A stretch of 64,000 bases of DNA from Anoplolepis gracilipes (GCF_047496725.1 NC_132983.1:5805501-5869500); one strand, 5' to 3'. Counted from the first letter of the stretch, positions 1 through 10,892 are shown. The notes: a model not told the origin generated them from the sequence alone. A program made the numbers and translations.

Positions 1-49
1 CTTTAAATATAATAAATAATAAATAATTATAATTTACTTTAAATTACAG

Positions 50-363
50 TGACATTGGACGATGATGTCGAATATGATGATTGTTCTAAAAAATATAAAG
101 AGGAGGCTGACAAACTGAGGCTTAATATAAACAAGTTCAAGGAAGAACGAGTTTGCATGCCACATCCCAAAATTGTTTTCGATAAAGCTTGTTCACTTGC
201 CGACAAATTAAGTGATGATACTAATCGACTTCTACTTTTACAGTCTTTAGATAAATTAACCAAAATGAAAGAGATAAAGTCATTTGAATTAAAAGAAAAT
301 CTGTCAAAAAAACTTGAGGAGGTATCTAAAAAAACAGGCGAAAATATATGTGAAACAATATAA
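50..363 (+). CDS. Terminal exon of an unrecognised coiled-coil protein (5' part outside window)
   Basis: An open frame of about 104 residues follows a good 3' splice signal (pyrimidine-rich stretch then ACAG at 46-49) and ends at TAA 361-363. The first two bases complete a split codon, so this is the last exon of a gene starting upstream of the window. The product is acidic at its start (a DDD run), then rich in Lys, Glu and Leu with a helical, coiled-coil-like pattern and no membrane segment or recognisable catalytic motif. The antisense frame over 39-263 is its shadow. I do not recognise the family. A small kinetochore, microtubule or vesicle-complex subunit is possible, but that is a guess. 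Confidence 0.55.
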
Positions 364-776
364 AATAGAATTATTATAATTCTATTATATATAATCTACA
401 TAAATTATAAAGAAAAATAGCAGAAGAATATATTAAGTTTTATATCATAAATGATCAAGTGGATCTTTAAATTAAGTTTTATATATTCTCTGCATGTAAA
501 GTTGATTATTACAACATTTTATAAAAATACATTTCTTTTTTACAATTAGTAAGTGAAACTTACTTGGAAAGTGTTAATTTTGTTACAGATGTATCATAAC
601 GGTCACGATTTTTTCAAAATGATTAATTTAGAGAAATATTGAAGTAATAAAGAGAAATTGTATAACTGATATTTCTTTTTTAAGTTATATATGACATAAT
701 GTCATCTCTTATATATATTTTTTACAAAGAGTTGTATTGATTTTTCTTTTTATGTATAAAATTAATTTAATGTATC
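364..776. other. Intergenic, convergent 3' ends
   Basis: AT-rich sequence between the 3' end of the preceding + gene and the 3' end of Nup37. No coding frame, repeat or RNA gene seen. Confidence 0.5.
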
Positions 777-2072
777 TTAATTTACATTCACTCTCCAGAA
801 ACATAGGTCTCTGTTACTTCCAGCACAGACATAAGGCAATTTATAATGCCAAGTTATACCGCCAACTAACTTCACCTTCCCACACAATATCACTTGTTTG
901 GATCTAAAATTGAAAACCTTCAACAAGTTATCTGGCCAACCAATGCTCGCGACCAAATTTTCGTTCACGTGTGAAAATTTCACTGCTATACCACCTTCCA
1001 GATGAAGCGTTCGCTCATCAAGGGGACGGCTAAGATTGAAAATAAGAATAAAATAACTTTTATGAAAATTGTTCGCACATGTATGTTCACAGAAAGTTTT
1101 CAAATTAAAATTTTTATTACCTAGGCCTAGATACGTCCCAAAGTAATAATTCTCCAGCAGCCATTGATACAACCTTTAAAGGATTTGGTGCCCAGTCTGC
1201 CGCAATCAAAGGAACAGCCCCAGAATCAAGAGACATAATTGCTTGTTGACTTCTAACGTTATACATGCGTATTAAACCATTCTTTTCCGCTACTAAAAGT
1301 TTGCCAGATTCTTCACTGTGCCAACATACACTGGTACCAGGTGATGTCAAGAAAAATGTGGACACACATTTCTGATCCTCTTTAATCGCCCACAGTTTAC
1401 ATGTATGATCATCGGAAACCGATGCTAGCAATTCACCCTCTGGTTCATAAGAAATTGCATTCGTATAATCTTTGTGCCCTTCTAAAATCTTCAAAACATT
1501 TACTGTCATATTCCATCTTGCAAGGCTGTAACTTTATATAATTCTACAAATATCCTTACCTCATATACACTGATGTCATTTAGATTGGTATTGTACAATC
1601 GTATCTTAAAATCCGCACCGGCGACACAAAATGTAAGAATCTTGGGGACAACGCTCAAGGAGGTTTCTGGACTCCATGCGATTGCGTGAGGCCTGGTAAC
1701 TTGATGAAACGTTGTGATAGGATTGTATGCCATGTCCTCCACAGCGTCATCTTCATCCTGTTATTTAAAATTGATGTATTAGAAATGTTGTATAACATTT
1801 ATTCCTTTCAGAACATGAAAATATTTTTACTCATACATATTACACCCTACTTGGCAATTCTTCTGACAGAATCACGAAATGATAATCAAATCTGACAATG
1901 AAAATCACGTGTTTGGACAAACCTGAAACCTAACAGTACCGACGGCAATTTCCTTGGCGAGGCCGATGCAAATCAAATGCTGCGACCATTCGTACGGCGA
2001 TAATTCCACGCAGTAAATTCGCTCCGAAAATTTCCGTTTAAATGTAGGCGGTGTAGTGACTGCCTCGTCCAT
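777..2072 (-). CDS. Nup37: Nucleoporin Nup37 (WD-repeat subunit of the Nup107-160 complex)
   Basis: A beta-propeller scaffold subunit of the nuclear pore Y-complex, which also acts at kinetochores in animals. Four coding exons join in phase: 2072-1923, 1757-1560, 1488-1121 and 1029-777, giving 322 residues (human 326). Diagnostic stretches include IAWSPETSL, the VSDDHTCKLW WD motif, SVCWHSEESGKLLVAEKNG and the C-terminal GGITWHYKLP/LCFWRV region. The exon 3 acceptor is the AAG at 1491-1489. Using it gives VYE then ILEGHKDY, which aligns with the family, whereas the nearer ACAG would create a stop. Introns are 165, 71 and 91 nt. The gene is divergent from GNL2. Identification is by remembered family sequence, and all phases close. 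Confidence 0.93.
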
Positions 2073-2115
2073 TCTCTCTTTCGTCGATAAGCACGCGTGA
2101 AAATCGAACCAGCAT

Positions 2116-2130
2116 AACCTAACCTAACCT
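2116..2130 (-). promoter_or_regulatory. CCTAA-repeat promoter element (TTAGG on the gene strand)
   Basis: Three tandem AACCT units lie 44 bp upstream of the Nup37 start codon. Read on the Nup37 strand this is (A)GGTT repeated, a permutation of the insect telomere unit TTAGG. A similar run precedes RTEL1 at 19365-19381. It may be a promoter motif or an interstitial telomere-like tract. Confidence 0.4.
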
Positions 2131-2333
2131 TTTCCAAGGCTACACTGCACGAGACAGAATAAGATTACGTGTCGATCAAACGTCAGCGGGAGTTTAAAAT
2201 CATCAAGATTTCGAAGAGGTGACTTGAATTAAATAATCGAAATATACAATTCACTGTATTCTCTTATTACAATCGCGGACGGAATTTGTAGCGTCGACCG
2301 GTACCGGTTTTTGAGGTTTGATCAGATCTATTA

Positions 2334-2376
2334 TCTGTTCTTTTTAACTGAACTAGTGCAGTTAAAAAAGAACAGA
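2334..2376. repeat. Short inverted repeat (hairpin)
   Basis: Arms 2334-2350 and 2359-2376 pair as TCTGTTC(T)nAACTG against its complement, with one slipped base in the T/A run and an 8-nt loop. It lies immediately left of the larger foldback at 2394-2512 and may be part of the same element. Confidence 0.6.
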
Positions 2377-2393
2377 TCTGTTGGCAGACCTGA

Positions 2394-2512
2394 GGCGCGT
2401 TCGGGGAGACGCTATTAGCGCTAACAGCGTCGTTCTATCTTTGTCACTCATTAAAAGTTGAACAAAGATAGAACGACGCTGTTAGCACTAATAGCGTCTC
2501 CCCGAACGCGCC
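2394..2512. mobile_element. 119-bp foldback / MITE-like palindrome
   Basis: Two 51-nt arms (2394-2444 and 2462-2512) are inverted copies with one mismatch, separated by a 17-nt loop. The arms are GC-richer than the surroundings and begin GGCGCGTTCGGGGAGACG. Arm identity points to a recently folded or inserted miniature element. No target duplication was identified. Confidence 0.75.
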
Positions 2513-3141
2513 CCTGGGAGACTCTCGCGCCTCGCGCATGCGCGAAGCGCGTGAATGAAGCACGTGCAGTAGGCAGTTGCGTTGACGTTTCATTACGATA
2601 AAAAGGAATCACTGAACTTTTTGGTAAAAGAGAAATACGTATGTAATATTAAAATAATACTAGCCAGACATATTTAATATATCATATATTATTAGCATAA
2701 TAAAGAATAAAAAATATACGTACATTTTACATTATTATTACAGTCACGCATGCGCAGAAAACCAAGTTCAAGATGCACATGGTGTAAACCTAACCTCTGT
2801 CTCTAATCTTTGGTGTATGGTATATTTTATATAATTGGAATTCTATCTTAAAAGGTATTATTTATATATGTATATATTGAGCAAAAAAATATTGAGAAAT
2901 GATATTTTTGTCAAATTTAAAATTAATTGTTACGAAATTTAAAAAAAAATTAATATTTAAAATGAAATTCTTTAAATTATATGTGTATGAATTATGAATG
3001 ACATCTAAATTTTGAAAGAATGATTTATAAAAATAACTTTGAAAAGAAATTATATATATCATTTCTTTATATTATAATGTATAATAATATTTCTATATAG
3101 AATCTGACATTTATTATTCCATATGTTTTTATACAGGCAAA

Positions 3142-5298
3142 ATGGCTAAATCACATGGCACTACTAAAGCCCCGCGAAAGCAGGGCTTTAATCGTTCAGG
3201 GCATAGTATGAATCCTGAACGTCCCACGGAAGGATTGAAAGGAGTTGCTAAAGTAAGAACAAAAGCAACTATTAAAAGATTACAGATGTATCGCAATCAA
3301 AAACCAAAACGCAATCGTGCTGGAAAGATCATTAGCCCTGCGCCTTTTCAAGGCTGGAACACTCCTGGAACTATGTCGCGCGTGGAGCCATCCCGGAGAT
3401 GGTTCGGTAATTCGAGAGTTATTTCGCAAAATGCGTTACAAAAATTCCAGAATGAATTGGGAACTGCTATGAAGGATCCCTATAAAGTCGTTATGAAACC
3501 GACTCAATTGCCTATAACTTTACTTCAGCAAAAGGCAGCAAATGCAAGAGTACATCTATTAGATACGGAAAGTTTTGAAAGTGTTTTCGGTCCAAAGAAA
3601 GTCAGAAAGAGACCCAATTTGGCAATAACATCGTATGACGAATTGAAAAAATCAGCCGAGGAGAAGGAGGATATTTACAACAAGGAGAAGGATTCCAAAG
3701 ATTATGATTTAATTCGCGAGGACACCGGTGTAAAAGATGCGCAAAGAGAGTGGATCATGAATGCAGGACAAAGTAAAAGGATATGGAACGAGCTATATAA
3801 AGTTATTGATTCTTCAGATGTTATTCTGCAAGTATTGGATGCGAGGGATCCAATGGGAACTAGATCTCCTCCTGTGGAGAAATATCTAAAAACAGAGAAA
3901 CCTCATAAACATCTAATATTCATCTTAAATAAAGTAGATTTAGTACCAACGTGGGTCACCCAAAGATGGGTGGCAATTCTGAGCAAGGAATACCCATCGG
4001 TTGCTTTTCACGCTTCCTTAACGCATCCCTTCGGGAAAGGCTCCCTGATAAATCTGCTGAGGCAGTTTGCGAAATTGCACGTTGATAAAAAGCAGATTAG
4101 CGTGGGTTTCATAGGATATCCCAATACAGGAAAAAGTTCTATCATAAACACCTTGCGTTCCAAAAAGGTCTGCAAAGTAGCGCCTATAGCTGGAGAGACA
4201 AAGGTATGGCAGTATATAACTCTTATGCGCCGTATCTATCTGATAGATTGTCCCGGCGTTGTTTATCCGTCGACGGAAACCGACACGGAGAAGGTACTGA
4301 AGAGCGTTGTGAGAGTGGAACTCGTTCAGAATCCTGAAGATTACATTGCTTCCGTTCTAGAAAGAGTGAAACCTGAATACATGCGTAAAACATACAAAAT
4401 AGATAAGTGGGAGGATCACGTGGATTTCTTGGAAAAATTAGCTCGTCGAAGTGGCAAACTTTTGAAGAAAGGCGAGCCTGACATAACTATCGTCGCGCGT
4501 ATGGTACTGAACGATTGGCAACGCGGTAAATTGCCATTTTATGTCCCACCAGTAGGCTTTGAAGAACCCCTATCGGAACAATCAACTAATAACGCAAACG
4601 AGACAGTTGTCGCGCCAGATAATACACCAAATGTCACTGATGAAACGACACAGAAGAGTGACACCTTATCTTCAACGGAACTGATGCAGAATCGGTTAAT
4701 AGTGACACAAGATTTTAGAAAAATACGCGTTGGATTATTTTATTCGGGCGATGACGTCAGAAGGGATTTGGAGCAGGATGCTTTAGATGAAAGTAATGTA
4801 GAAAGCGAATCGGAATCGGAAGATTCAAAAGTAGAAGATGTAGCAAAAAATAAGTCTCACACAGAATTGCAAAACTCGGAAAATTTGCATAATCAAAAGG
4901 ATAAAGAGTGTTCTTTAAACGTTGATGATGATACTGTCCAAGATAATGATAAGAATATGCTTAAAAGAAAATCTGACATGGACGAAGACGATGAATATTC
5001 AGATACGGAAATTTCTTTACCTATCGAACAGGACAACCTGAAACAAAGTGCATTCGATGTTGTAGACAATGAATATGATTCCAGCGACAGTGAAATGTTC
5101 ACTTCCAAGGTGTCTTCAAGTAGCGGTGCGTTTAGCATCTCCTTCGCGAAAAAAGCTACAGAAATATTGACGAGTAAACAGCGAAGAGCCAAAGAACGCG
5201 CGAACAAGAGGAAAAAGATAGGAAGCAATTTCTACGAAGTAACAAATGTGAAGAACAGAAATAGAAACAGGAAAGTTCCTAAAATCAAAAAAGGGTAA
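3142..5298 (+). CDS. GNL2: Nucleolar GTP-binding protein 2 (NOG2/GNL2), 60S ribosome biogenesis GTPase
   Basis: A single coding exon of 718 residues (human about 731). It is a circularly permuted YlqF/YawG-type GTPase that binds pre-60S particles in the nucleolus and acts in late nucleolar maturation. The N-terminal NGP1 domain (SKSH/GTTKAPRKQ start, conserved NRSGHSMNPERP and MYRNQKPKRNRAGK blocks) covers about residues 1-200. GTPase motifs appear in permuted order: G4 NKVD at 263-266, G1 GYPNTGKS at 325-332, G3 DCPG at 369-372. The C-terminal third is acidic and Ser-rich, then ends in a basic RAKERANKRKK-type nucleolar tail. AATAAA at 5297-5302 overlaps the stop codon and a second lies at 5313-5318. 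The start is the first ATG after a likely acceptor in the leader. Confidence 0.97.
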   Translation: MAKSHGTTKAPRKQGFNRSGHSMNPERPTEGLKGVAKVRTKATIKRLQMYRNQKPKRNRAGKIISPAPFQGWNTPGTMSRVEPSRRWFGNSRVISQNALQKFQNELGTAMKDPYKVVMKPTQLPITLLQQKAANARVHLLDTESFESVFGPKKVRKRPNLAITSYDELKKSAEEKEDIYNKEKDSKDYDLIREDTGVKDAQREWIMNAGQSKRIWNELYKVIDSSDVILQVLDARDPMGTRSPPVEKYLKTEKPHKHLIFILNKVDLVPTWVTQRWVAILSKEYPSVAFHASLTHPFGKGSLINLLRQFAKLHVDKKQISVGFIGYPNTGKSSIINTLRSKKVCKVAPIAGETKVWQYITLMRRIYLIDCPGVVYPSTETDTEKVLKSVVRVELVQNPEDYIASVLERVKPEYMRKTYKIDKWEDHVDFLEKLARRSGKLLKKGEPDITIVARMVLNDWQRGKLPFYVPPVGFEEPLSEQSTNNANETVVAPDNTPNVTDETTQKSDTLSSTELMQNRLIVTQDFRKIRVGLFYSGDDVRRDLEQDALDESNVESESESEDSKVEDVAKNKSHTELQNSENLHNQKDKECSLNVDDDTVQDNDKNMLKRKSDMDEDDEYSDTEISLPIEQDNLKQSAFDVVDNEYDSSDSEMFTSKVSSSSGAFSISFAKKATEILTSKQRRAKERANKRKKIGSNFYEVTNVKNRNRNRKVPKIKKG

Positions 5299-5921
5299 TA
5301 AATCTATTGTAGAATAAATTAGATTCTTTTCAAGTATTTATAAAACGTGAGCAATTTCAGATTTATATATAAGAATTTTTTATAAAAATATGTATTTTAT
5401 TTTTTTCTTGTCTCAAGCCTGTTACATCATTGTATATCTCTACTGAGAAAAATATCCGATTAAAATTGGTTGGAAAATCCATTAAAAGATCACAAACAGA
5501 TATTACTGATCTCTTTAATTGAAAAAAAAACAAACTTAAAGGCCGAAATGACCGATAAAAAATATCCGATAAGAAAGTTCCGATTAGATAATATCCATCT
5601 GTTACTTTTTGAACGGATAATCCGATTACATCATATTCGATCAATAGACTTTGTTTTTGTGGTCGGAGTTTTCTTATTAAATATCAATAAATATTAAATA
5701 AAATTTGCTTTCTTTGTTTCTTACATTTTATCGGGTACATTAGACCTGTAAAATTGGTCATTTGTCATAAAATTTTTGTATTTCTACACACAGAAATAGA
5801 ATAAAATAACATATATATTTATGGTAACTTAATCAATCGCGTTATATTACATCATAAAGTAATTGTGTATAATATATATAATTTAATACATTCTAGGAAA
5901 GTTTTTTTCTTATCATATTGC
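5299..5921. other. Intergenic between convergent GNL2 and CHK kinase
   Basis: Contains the GNL2 poly(A) signals. A stretch at 5450-5650 has several scattered ATCCGAT/ATCGGAT words in both orientations, possibly an old inverted-repeat element. The small ORFs here lack any family signal. Confidence 0.4.
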
Positions 5922-8588
5922 CTAAATCCAATCACGTTGAACAAAATATGATATAAATTTACGCTGCCGTTGGATAAATCCTTGATTGCCTTGATAGGAC
6001 TTCAAAAAGTTCTGTAGATCCTGCTGTTTAAATTCATCCTCCTGGACATTCAAGGTGAGTATCTTGAGCATGAAGATCACATGCATAAACTCGTACTTTG
6101 CATCGATCTTTAACTTGGCCTCCATCCTTTCTCTCGTGAACGACTCCGTGTCACAACCCATTCGGACCAGTACGTCTATAAATGTTTTGTGATAGAGATC
6201 CATCAGCTCTTCGATGCCATCGTCACTTGCGTCTGTGCTGGAGAACAGGTAGAAGACCAACTCGCGCAATGGATCGAGCAATAGATAATTTTGAAAGTCC
6301 ACAAACTTAATGTCGTCTACTCGACCGTTCTCGTCGCGATGGAACATGATGTTATTCACCCAGAAGTCCGTATGGCAGATGGTGGACCAGGGTTCCTCGT
6401 CGCCGGGCACAATGTCCCACATACCGTTCTTCTCCGCATCTTCCATCGCTGCCTTGCACCGATCGAGGTAAACGGCTACTTCCGGATCTTCCGCTATCCT
6501 CTTCAACATGTCGCCGTGTATATGTTCGAACTCCTGATTGTGCAATTTTATACACTTGCTACGTTCCTTCAGCAGTTCAAAGTACTCCGGTTGCTTGAGT
6601 CTGATGGCTATTCCTAGTGCGTGAAATCTTGCCATCGCCCGTACAGCGACCTTCGAGTGCTCGAAATCACATCCTGCGCTCCGAAAATAAAAAAGGGCAG
6701 GTGAACATCATTTAATGATTAAGCATATTTCAACTTCTCATTATCTCAAGTGCTACAATCTATATCTTAGTTTTCAATCTTAAATAAACACTCAGGTAGA
6801 ACATAAAACTCATTATGACGTCAGCTAAAAGTCATTTTAGAAAAATCATAATAATCTCATTTGATATATTTTTGCCAATGTTTTGGTGACTTATTTTTCA
6901 TATTATACAATATCATTTTTTGTATATATTACTTGTTTATTTAATTATTCATATATATTTTAATTATATTTAACCAACATAATTTTTTTTAAATTATACG
7001 TGCGATTATTGAACTTAAAAATTTATGATTCTTTTTGTCATTTTTAACTCATTTTTTAATCATTTGTGTTTAAGTAACTTTAAGTGATAAATAAAATCAC
7101 GATGACGTCATAATGATATCATTATGAGTTTCATGTTCTACTTCGACAATGACATTTATGAGTGATGTAATCTTAGTAATAAAGTTTATATGAAACATTT
7201 ATTGCCTGACTTTATAAAAATATCACTTGATAACTCAATATGTTCCATGAATTGTGTCAAGTAAGCGTTAAAACACGAGGAAATATATAGTATCAAAAAT
7301 TGACGTAATAATTATTATCAAGAACACACACACACACATATACACACATAAATCATACTTGTAATAAAAAAATATAGATATAATAATATGCTTAATCATT
7401 CAATCATAATAAAAATGATAAATGATTATAATATAAATCATTATTAAAGCATGCTTAAAGTTACATCATGATACAGTATAATGTATATTTCTAATTATTA
7501 TCCTATGATTTACTTATATTATAATCACAGGATAATAATTAAAAATTAATGATAATTAAAAATAATTAAAAATTTACATTTAATAAATGTGAAGTCGAAT
7601 AGAACGAAAGGTAAAACTCCTGTTTAGAGGAGGCTGCTGCCGGCATAAATTTAATTTAATATACTTACTTACAAAATTAATTTTTTATATTATTTTATGA
7701 AAAATATTTTATTTGGTAAGTTGTATTTACTATCAAAACATATATTATGATATTGTATAAATATCCACGCACTTTGAATAAAATTATACTCAAAAATACT
7801 AAAGGTGATATACTTTTGGCCGGTACTGTATACATATTGCCAAGGTCATTGCCCTAAGAAACCTTCAACGGCAGTTTTATCGAACGAAATTCTGATACGA
7901 GATTCGATTTAGAAAAAAAAAAAAACTTGTAAATAATTTATGCCGCGTATTTATAAGTTTTTTTTTTTTTTTTCACAGTTTTTTGAATATTAATGATCTA
8001 AGAATTCCTGAATAGAGGCATATAAATTATTTGTGAGATTTTGAATTTATTGCTTAGAAATAATTATTGTTTCTCGAGTATACATATATACAAGAGATTT
8101 ACAATACCTTTAACTCTATCGCAGATGTAAAAACCACGCGCTTTTAGATTCTCCATCAGAATTACGGCATTATCGTCAAAATCGCCATCCGGGCTGAGCG
8201 ATAGTCTGGATTGATAGTACTTGGGCAGTATGTCAAACAGCTCATCCTCCTTCAGACCAGCGTCCCTCTCCAGTTGTTTATAATGAGGTATGATGCTCTC
8301 GTACATAAAAATCTCTTTTCTGAACGAAACCGGGGAGTCAAAGATCCTCCGTTGAAATTCGGTCGGCGGTGGCATCTTCGCCACCAGATAAACATCTTCC
8401 TCGTCCGCCTGATCGTTACGCTTGATCACGGCGTGAACGCTAAAAATACTACTGCCATAATTCTCACCGGGCTGCAACAGGCTCTTGGTCGTATAACGGA
8501 TCACGATCAGCTGCTCGCCGAAGGTGCGGCTCAGTATCGGCTGCAGCTCGCGCAGCTCGATCGTTTTCAAATCCTTATTGTTATTCAT
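5922..8588 (-). CDS. CHK kinase-like / ecdysteroid kinase-like (EcKL) protein
   Basis: A predicted small-molecule kinase of the insect EcKL family (Pfam EcKinase / CHK-like). Members phosphorylate ecdysteroids or other hydroxylated compounds, but the substrate here cannot be told. Exons 8588-8108 and 6673-5922 join in phase 1 and give 410 residues, typical for the family. The kinase fold shows a glycine-rich-loop equivalent (LQPGENYGSSIF) and lysine in VYLVAKMPP, then FHALG, the Brenner-type catalytic loop CHTDFWVNN (His 261, Asp 263) and the metal-binding KFVDFQ (Asp 286). The intron is 1.43 kb and carries a CA microsatellite (about 7325-7350) and a Tc1-like terminus. A T38 tract (gene strand) lies just upstream of the ATG. 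The family usually occurs in tandem clusters, but only one member is seen here. Confidence 0.88.
7801..7830. mobile_element. Possible Tc1-like transposon terminus (fragment)
   Basis: On the minus strand this reads TACAGTACCGGCCAAAAGTA and onward, close to the common terminus of Tc1-family elements (CAGTACCGGCCAAAAGT). No partner terminus or transposase was found in the CHK intron, so it would be a relic. Confidence 0.4.
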
Positions 8589-8596
8589 GGTATACC

Positions 8597-8601
<5 letters not shown>

Positions 8602-8639
<38 letters not shown>
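8602..8639. repeat. Homopolymer A38 (T38 on the CHK-gene strand)
   Basis: An uninterrupted run of 38 A ends 13 nt upstream of the CHK start codon. On the gene strand it reads T38-AACAAG then the leader, so it may be an extreme polypyrimidine tract of a 5' UTR intron. Confidence 0.9.
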
Positions 8640-8641
<2 letters not shown>

Positions 8642-9029
8642 CACCACTTTGTCTTATCTATTAACTAACTGTCGCTTCTGGTATCTGATCGAGACTGAAG
8701 AGCTAGCCGGGATGGTTGCGCGTAAAATATAAGCGCGCGAGCTCACACGTATTCCACACAAGCGAACGCGAACAAGTCATTCCAATTGAAATAATTATCG
8801 TCGCATGATCCGTCACTTTTCCTTTCCAGTCAACCGTACAGCCAGGATCATTAATTTTGAAAGTGTGTAGGATGACGGAGAGGGAACTTTTAATAAAACG
8901 CGTAGACAATAAACTGCGCTTCAAGAAAAAGATTTCCTTGGAGTAGGGATCCTCCTTTTTATCTCATGCATTCATGTCCAGCATATCTGATTTTTAATTA
9001 AATATAAAAAAGGGCAACATAAGCAACTC

Positions 9030-9345
9030 AGACAGCAAAAACGTCCTCGGGATTATCCTGAGTATGTCCAGGATATTTGGAGGCCGTTTTGTTATTAAAA
9101 ACTTTTTTTATCTGCAATATATGACTATTCTCAGTCACATTGGGTGTTTTAATTAATTTAAAAGTAATAAAATATAAATATCCTCTGAATATCTTTTGGA
9201 TGTCGGCTGGACATAATTCGATCCCAAGCAATATACACACATTTGAAGACGTCCGAAAACGTCCTCAAGATGTCCTTATCGTCCCAGGACGTCTTTAGGA
9301 TATCTTCGGGATGCCTTCTGAATATTTTTTGAATGTTCAAGCTCT
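9030..9345. repeat. Degenerate short-period repeat (GTCCTCRGGA / GACGTCC words)
   Basis: Many near-copies of a word around ACGTCCTCGGGAT, ATGTCCAGGATAT, GACGTCCGAAAACGTCC and AGGACGTCTTTAGG occur with irregular spacing of about 10-30 nt. The small minus-strand ORFs here (repeated KDILRT/EDILKT-like peptides) are products of this repeat, not genes. Confidence 0.6.
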
Positions 9346-9611
9346 GTATATTGCTATTTAAAATAAATTGAAATAGGATCCTTTATATAAATTTGAGAAT
9401 CCGTAATATTTGATAATTTTCATAATATTATCTAATGTGTCTTTTATTTTATGTATCTTACATTTTATTATATGCGTTTTTTTATCCCCAAGAGGCGTAA
9501 TCATGCATAAAAAAAAACAGAAAACCTGATACTTTCTTTTTATTGAAGTGAGCTAAAATGTTCAAAATCAAAGAGAGAGAGAGGAAAGGAGGAGACTTTT
9601 ATGCGTTGAAG

Positions 9612-9650
9612 AGGATCAGAAAAAGCTGATCGAAACGTCCGACTAAAGTG
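9612..9650 (+). mobile_element. Penelope-type terminal motif (hammerhead-like core), solo
   Basis: The sequence GTTGAAGAGGATCAG, a short loop, then CTGATCGAAACGTC resembles the hammerhead-like core found in Penelope pseudo-LTRs: (C/T)TGAAGA, a 6-bp stem GATCAG/CTGATC, then GAAACGTC. Probably the end of a decayed Penelope-like copy. The closing helix is weak by eye. Confidence 0.45.
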
Positions 9651-9893
9651 TAAACTTTTTGTACATTTCTATAATTTTAATATTAATGTCTAATTTTCAC
9701 AATAGATAAGAAATTTTATTATAGAATTTAATCTTGTTATAAGTTAATTTATATAATTCCATAAATTTGCTCTAATGCCAAATAGTTCCTCATTATTTAA
9801 TCTTTACTTAATTTTCTTTTATTAAACTGAGTTTTTGGCAGCATCACCGACACGCGATAAAATTCGAGCATTATTATTATAATAATATTTGTA

Positions 9894-10003
9894 CCCAGGT
9901 AGCACTGTTCGTTTTATAAACGTTTTCTAAACGTATCTAATACGAAAAGATACGTTTAGAAAACATTATGAAACGTTTATTAAACGAACATGTGCTACTT
10001 GGG
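9894..10003. mobile_element. 110-bp MITE-like inverted repeat (CCCARGTAGCA termini)
   Basis: Imperfect palindrome with termini CCCAGGTAGCAC and GTGCTACTTGGG. Both arms contain TTCGTTTNATAAACGTTTTCTAAACG-like sequence and the loop is short. AATATTT occurs just outside both ends (9884-9890 and 10006-10012), possibly a target duplication. Confidence 0.65.
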
Positions 10004-10380
10004 GGAATATTTACTCGGTTTCATTGCATCTATATAACATTAATACTTATAACGGTAAATGTTTAATTAGGTGTATTCTATCCTTGTCTATATTGTTTTC
10101 GCAGAAATTTTACTGTCATGATAGCATGATACCATAAATCATACTTGATTTATGGTTCCTCTCTGTCATTGATATCCGATATAATAAACCCTGCTTGGTA
10201 TTTATTATCACGACATGATAGGCTGCTCTAATTAAATTTAATTAAATTAGTTAATCGTTTAATTAAATTTATAATTCACAAAATTTACAAATTTTATTTA
10301 TCGCTTTATAGGAATTAAACTCTTATTTTAGGAAAATAAGTACAAAAGCAATAGGCCTATAAAAGCTTATGAAAAGGTTG

Positions 10381-10706
10381 TTACGTAATTGTTAAATTAT
10401 CTTTAATAGAGCTAAATGGAAGTGAAACACTTACTGGTGTCTCTTCAGTCAATATATATTATCCCTAACAGTAAACATGTTCAAAAGATGTTTATAGGAG
10501 ATTCATAGAATGTTAAAACATATTTTAATATCCTAGGAGTAATACTGAACAAATTTGCGCGTTAAAAAAAAAACATCTTTCTTAATTCTTTCACTTCTAT
10601 AATTAATTCACTTCTATAATTCTGCGTTTTAATATGTGGTTCATATAAAATATATATTTTTTTCCATTTAGACCTATTAAAGATAATTTAACAATTATCT
10701 ACGTAA
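10381..10706. mobile_element. Non-autonomous element with long terminal inverted repeats
   Basis: Arm 10381-10421 (TTACGTAATTGTTAAATTAT...) is inverted at 10662-10706 with a few differences, flanking about 240 nt of non-coding DNA. No transposase frame inside. Confidence 0.55.
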
Positions 10707-10892
10707 ATAAATATCTTTTAAACGTGTTAATGTGTACTGATAGGGAATGTTTCTTTTACGCAATAGTAGATTATGCTCTGCATTAAACAGATGAGCATAA
10801 AAAAAGGTTTTTTATTTAAATTTATTATATTTTATTTCTTATATTTTAATTGTCATCTATGTTATTTTATTTATATTATTAAATATTACAAT

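Larger units (their letters stand above)
2073..3141. promoter_or_regulatory. Divergent promoter region of Nup37 and GNL2
   Basis: About 1.07 kb separates the two start codons. It holds a CCTAA-type run just upstream of Nup37 (2116-2130), a GC-richer stretch at 2280-2600, two inverted repeats (2334-2376 and 2394-2512) and an AT-rich part near GNL2. The sequence TTTATACAG at 3129-3137 just before the GNL2 ATG looks like a 3' splice site, so GNL2 probably has a non-coding first exon in this region. Confidence 0.5.

Noticed and set aside
1489..1524. ACAG and GCAAG acceptors upstream of Nup37 exon 3
   Set aside because: Both give a stop or a wrong phase; the acceptor ending at 1489 gives the conserved ILEGH join.
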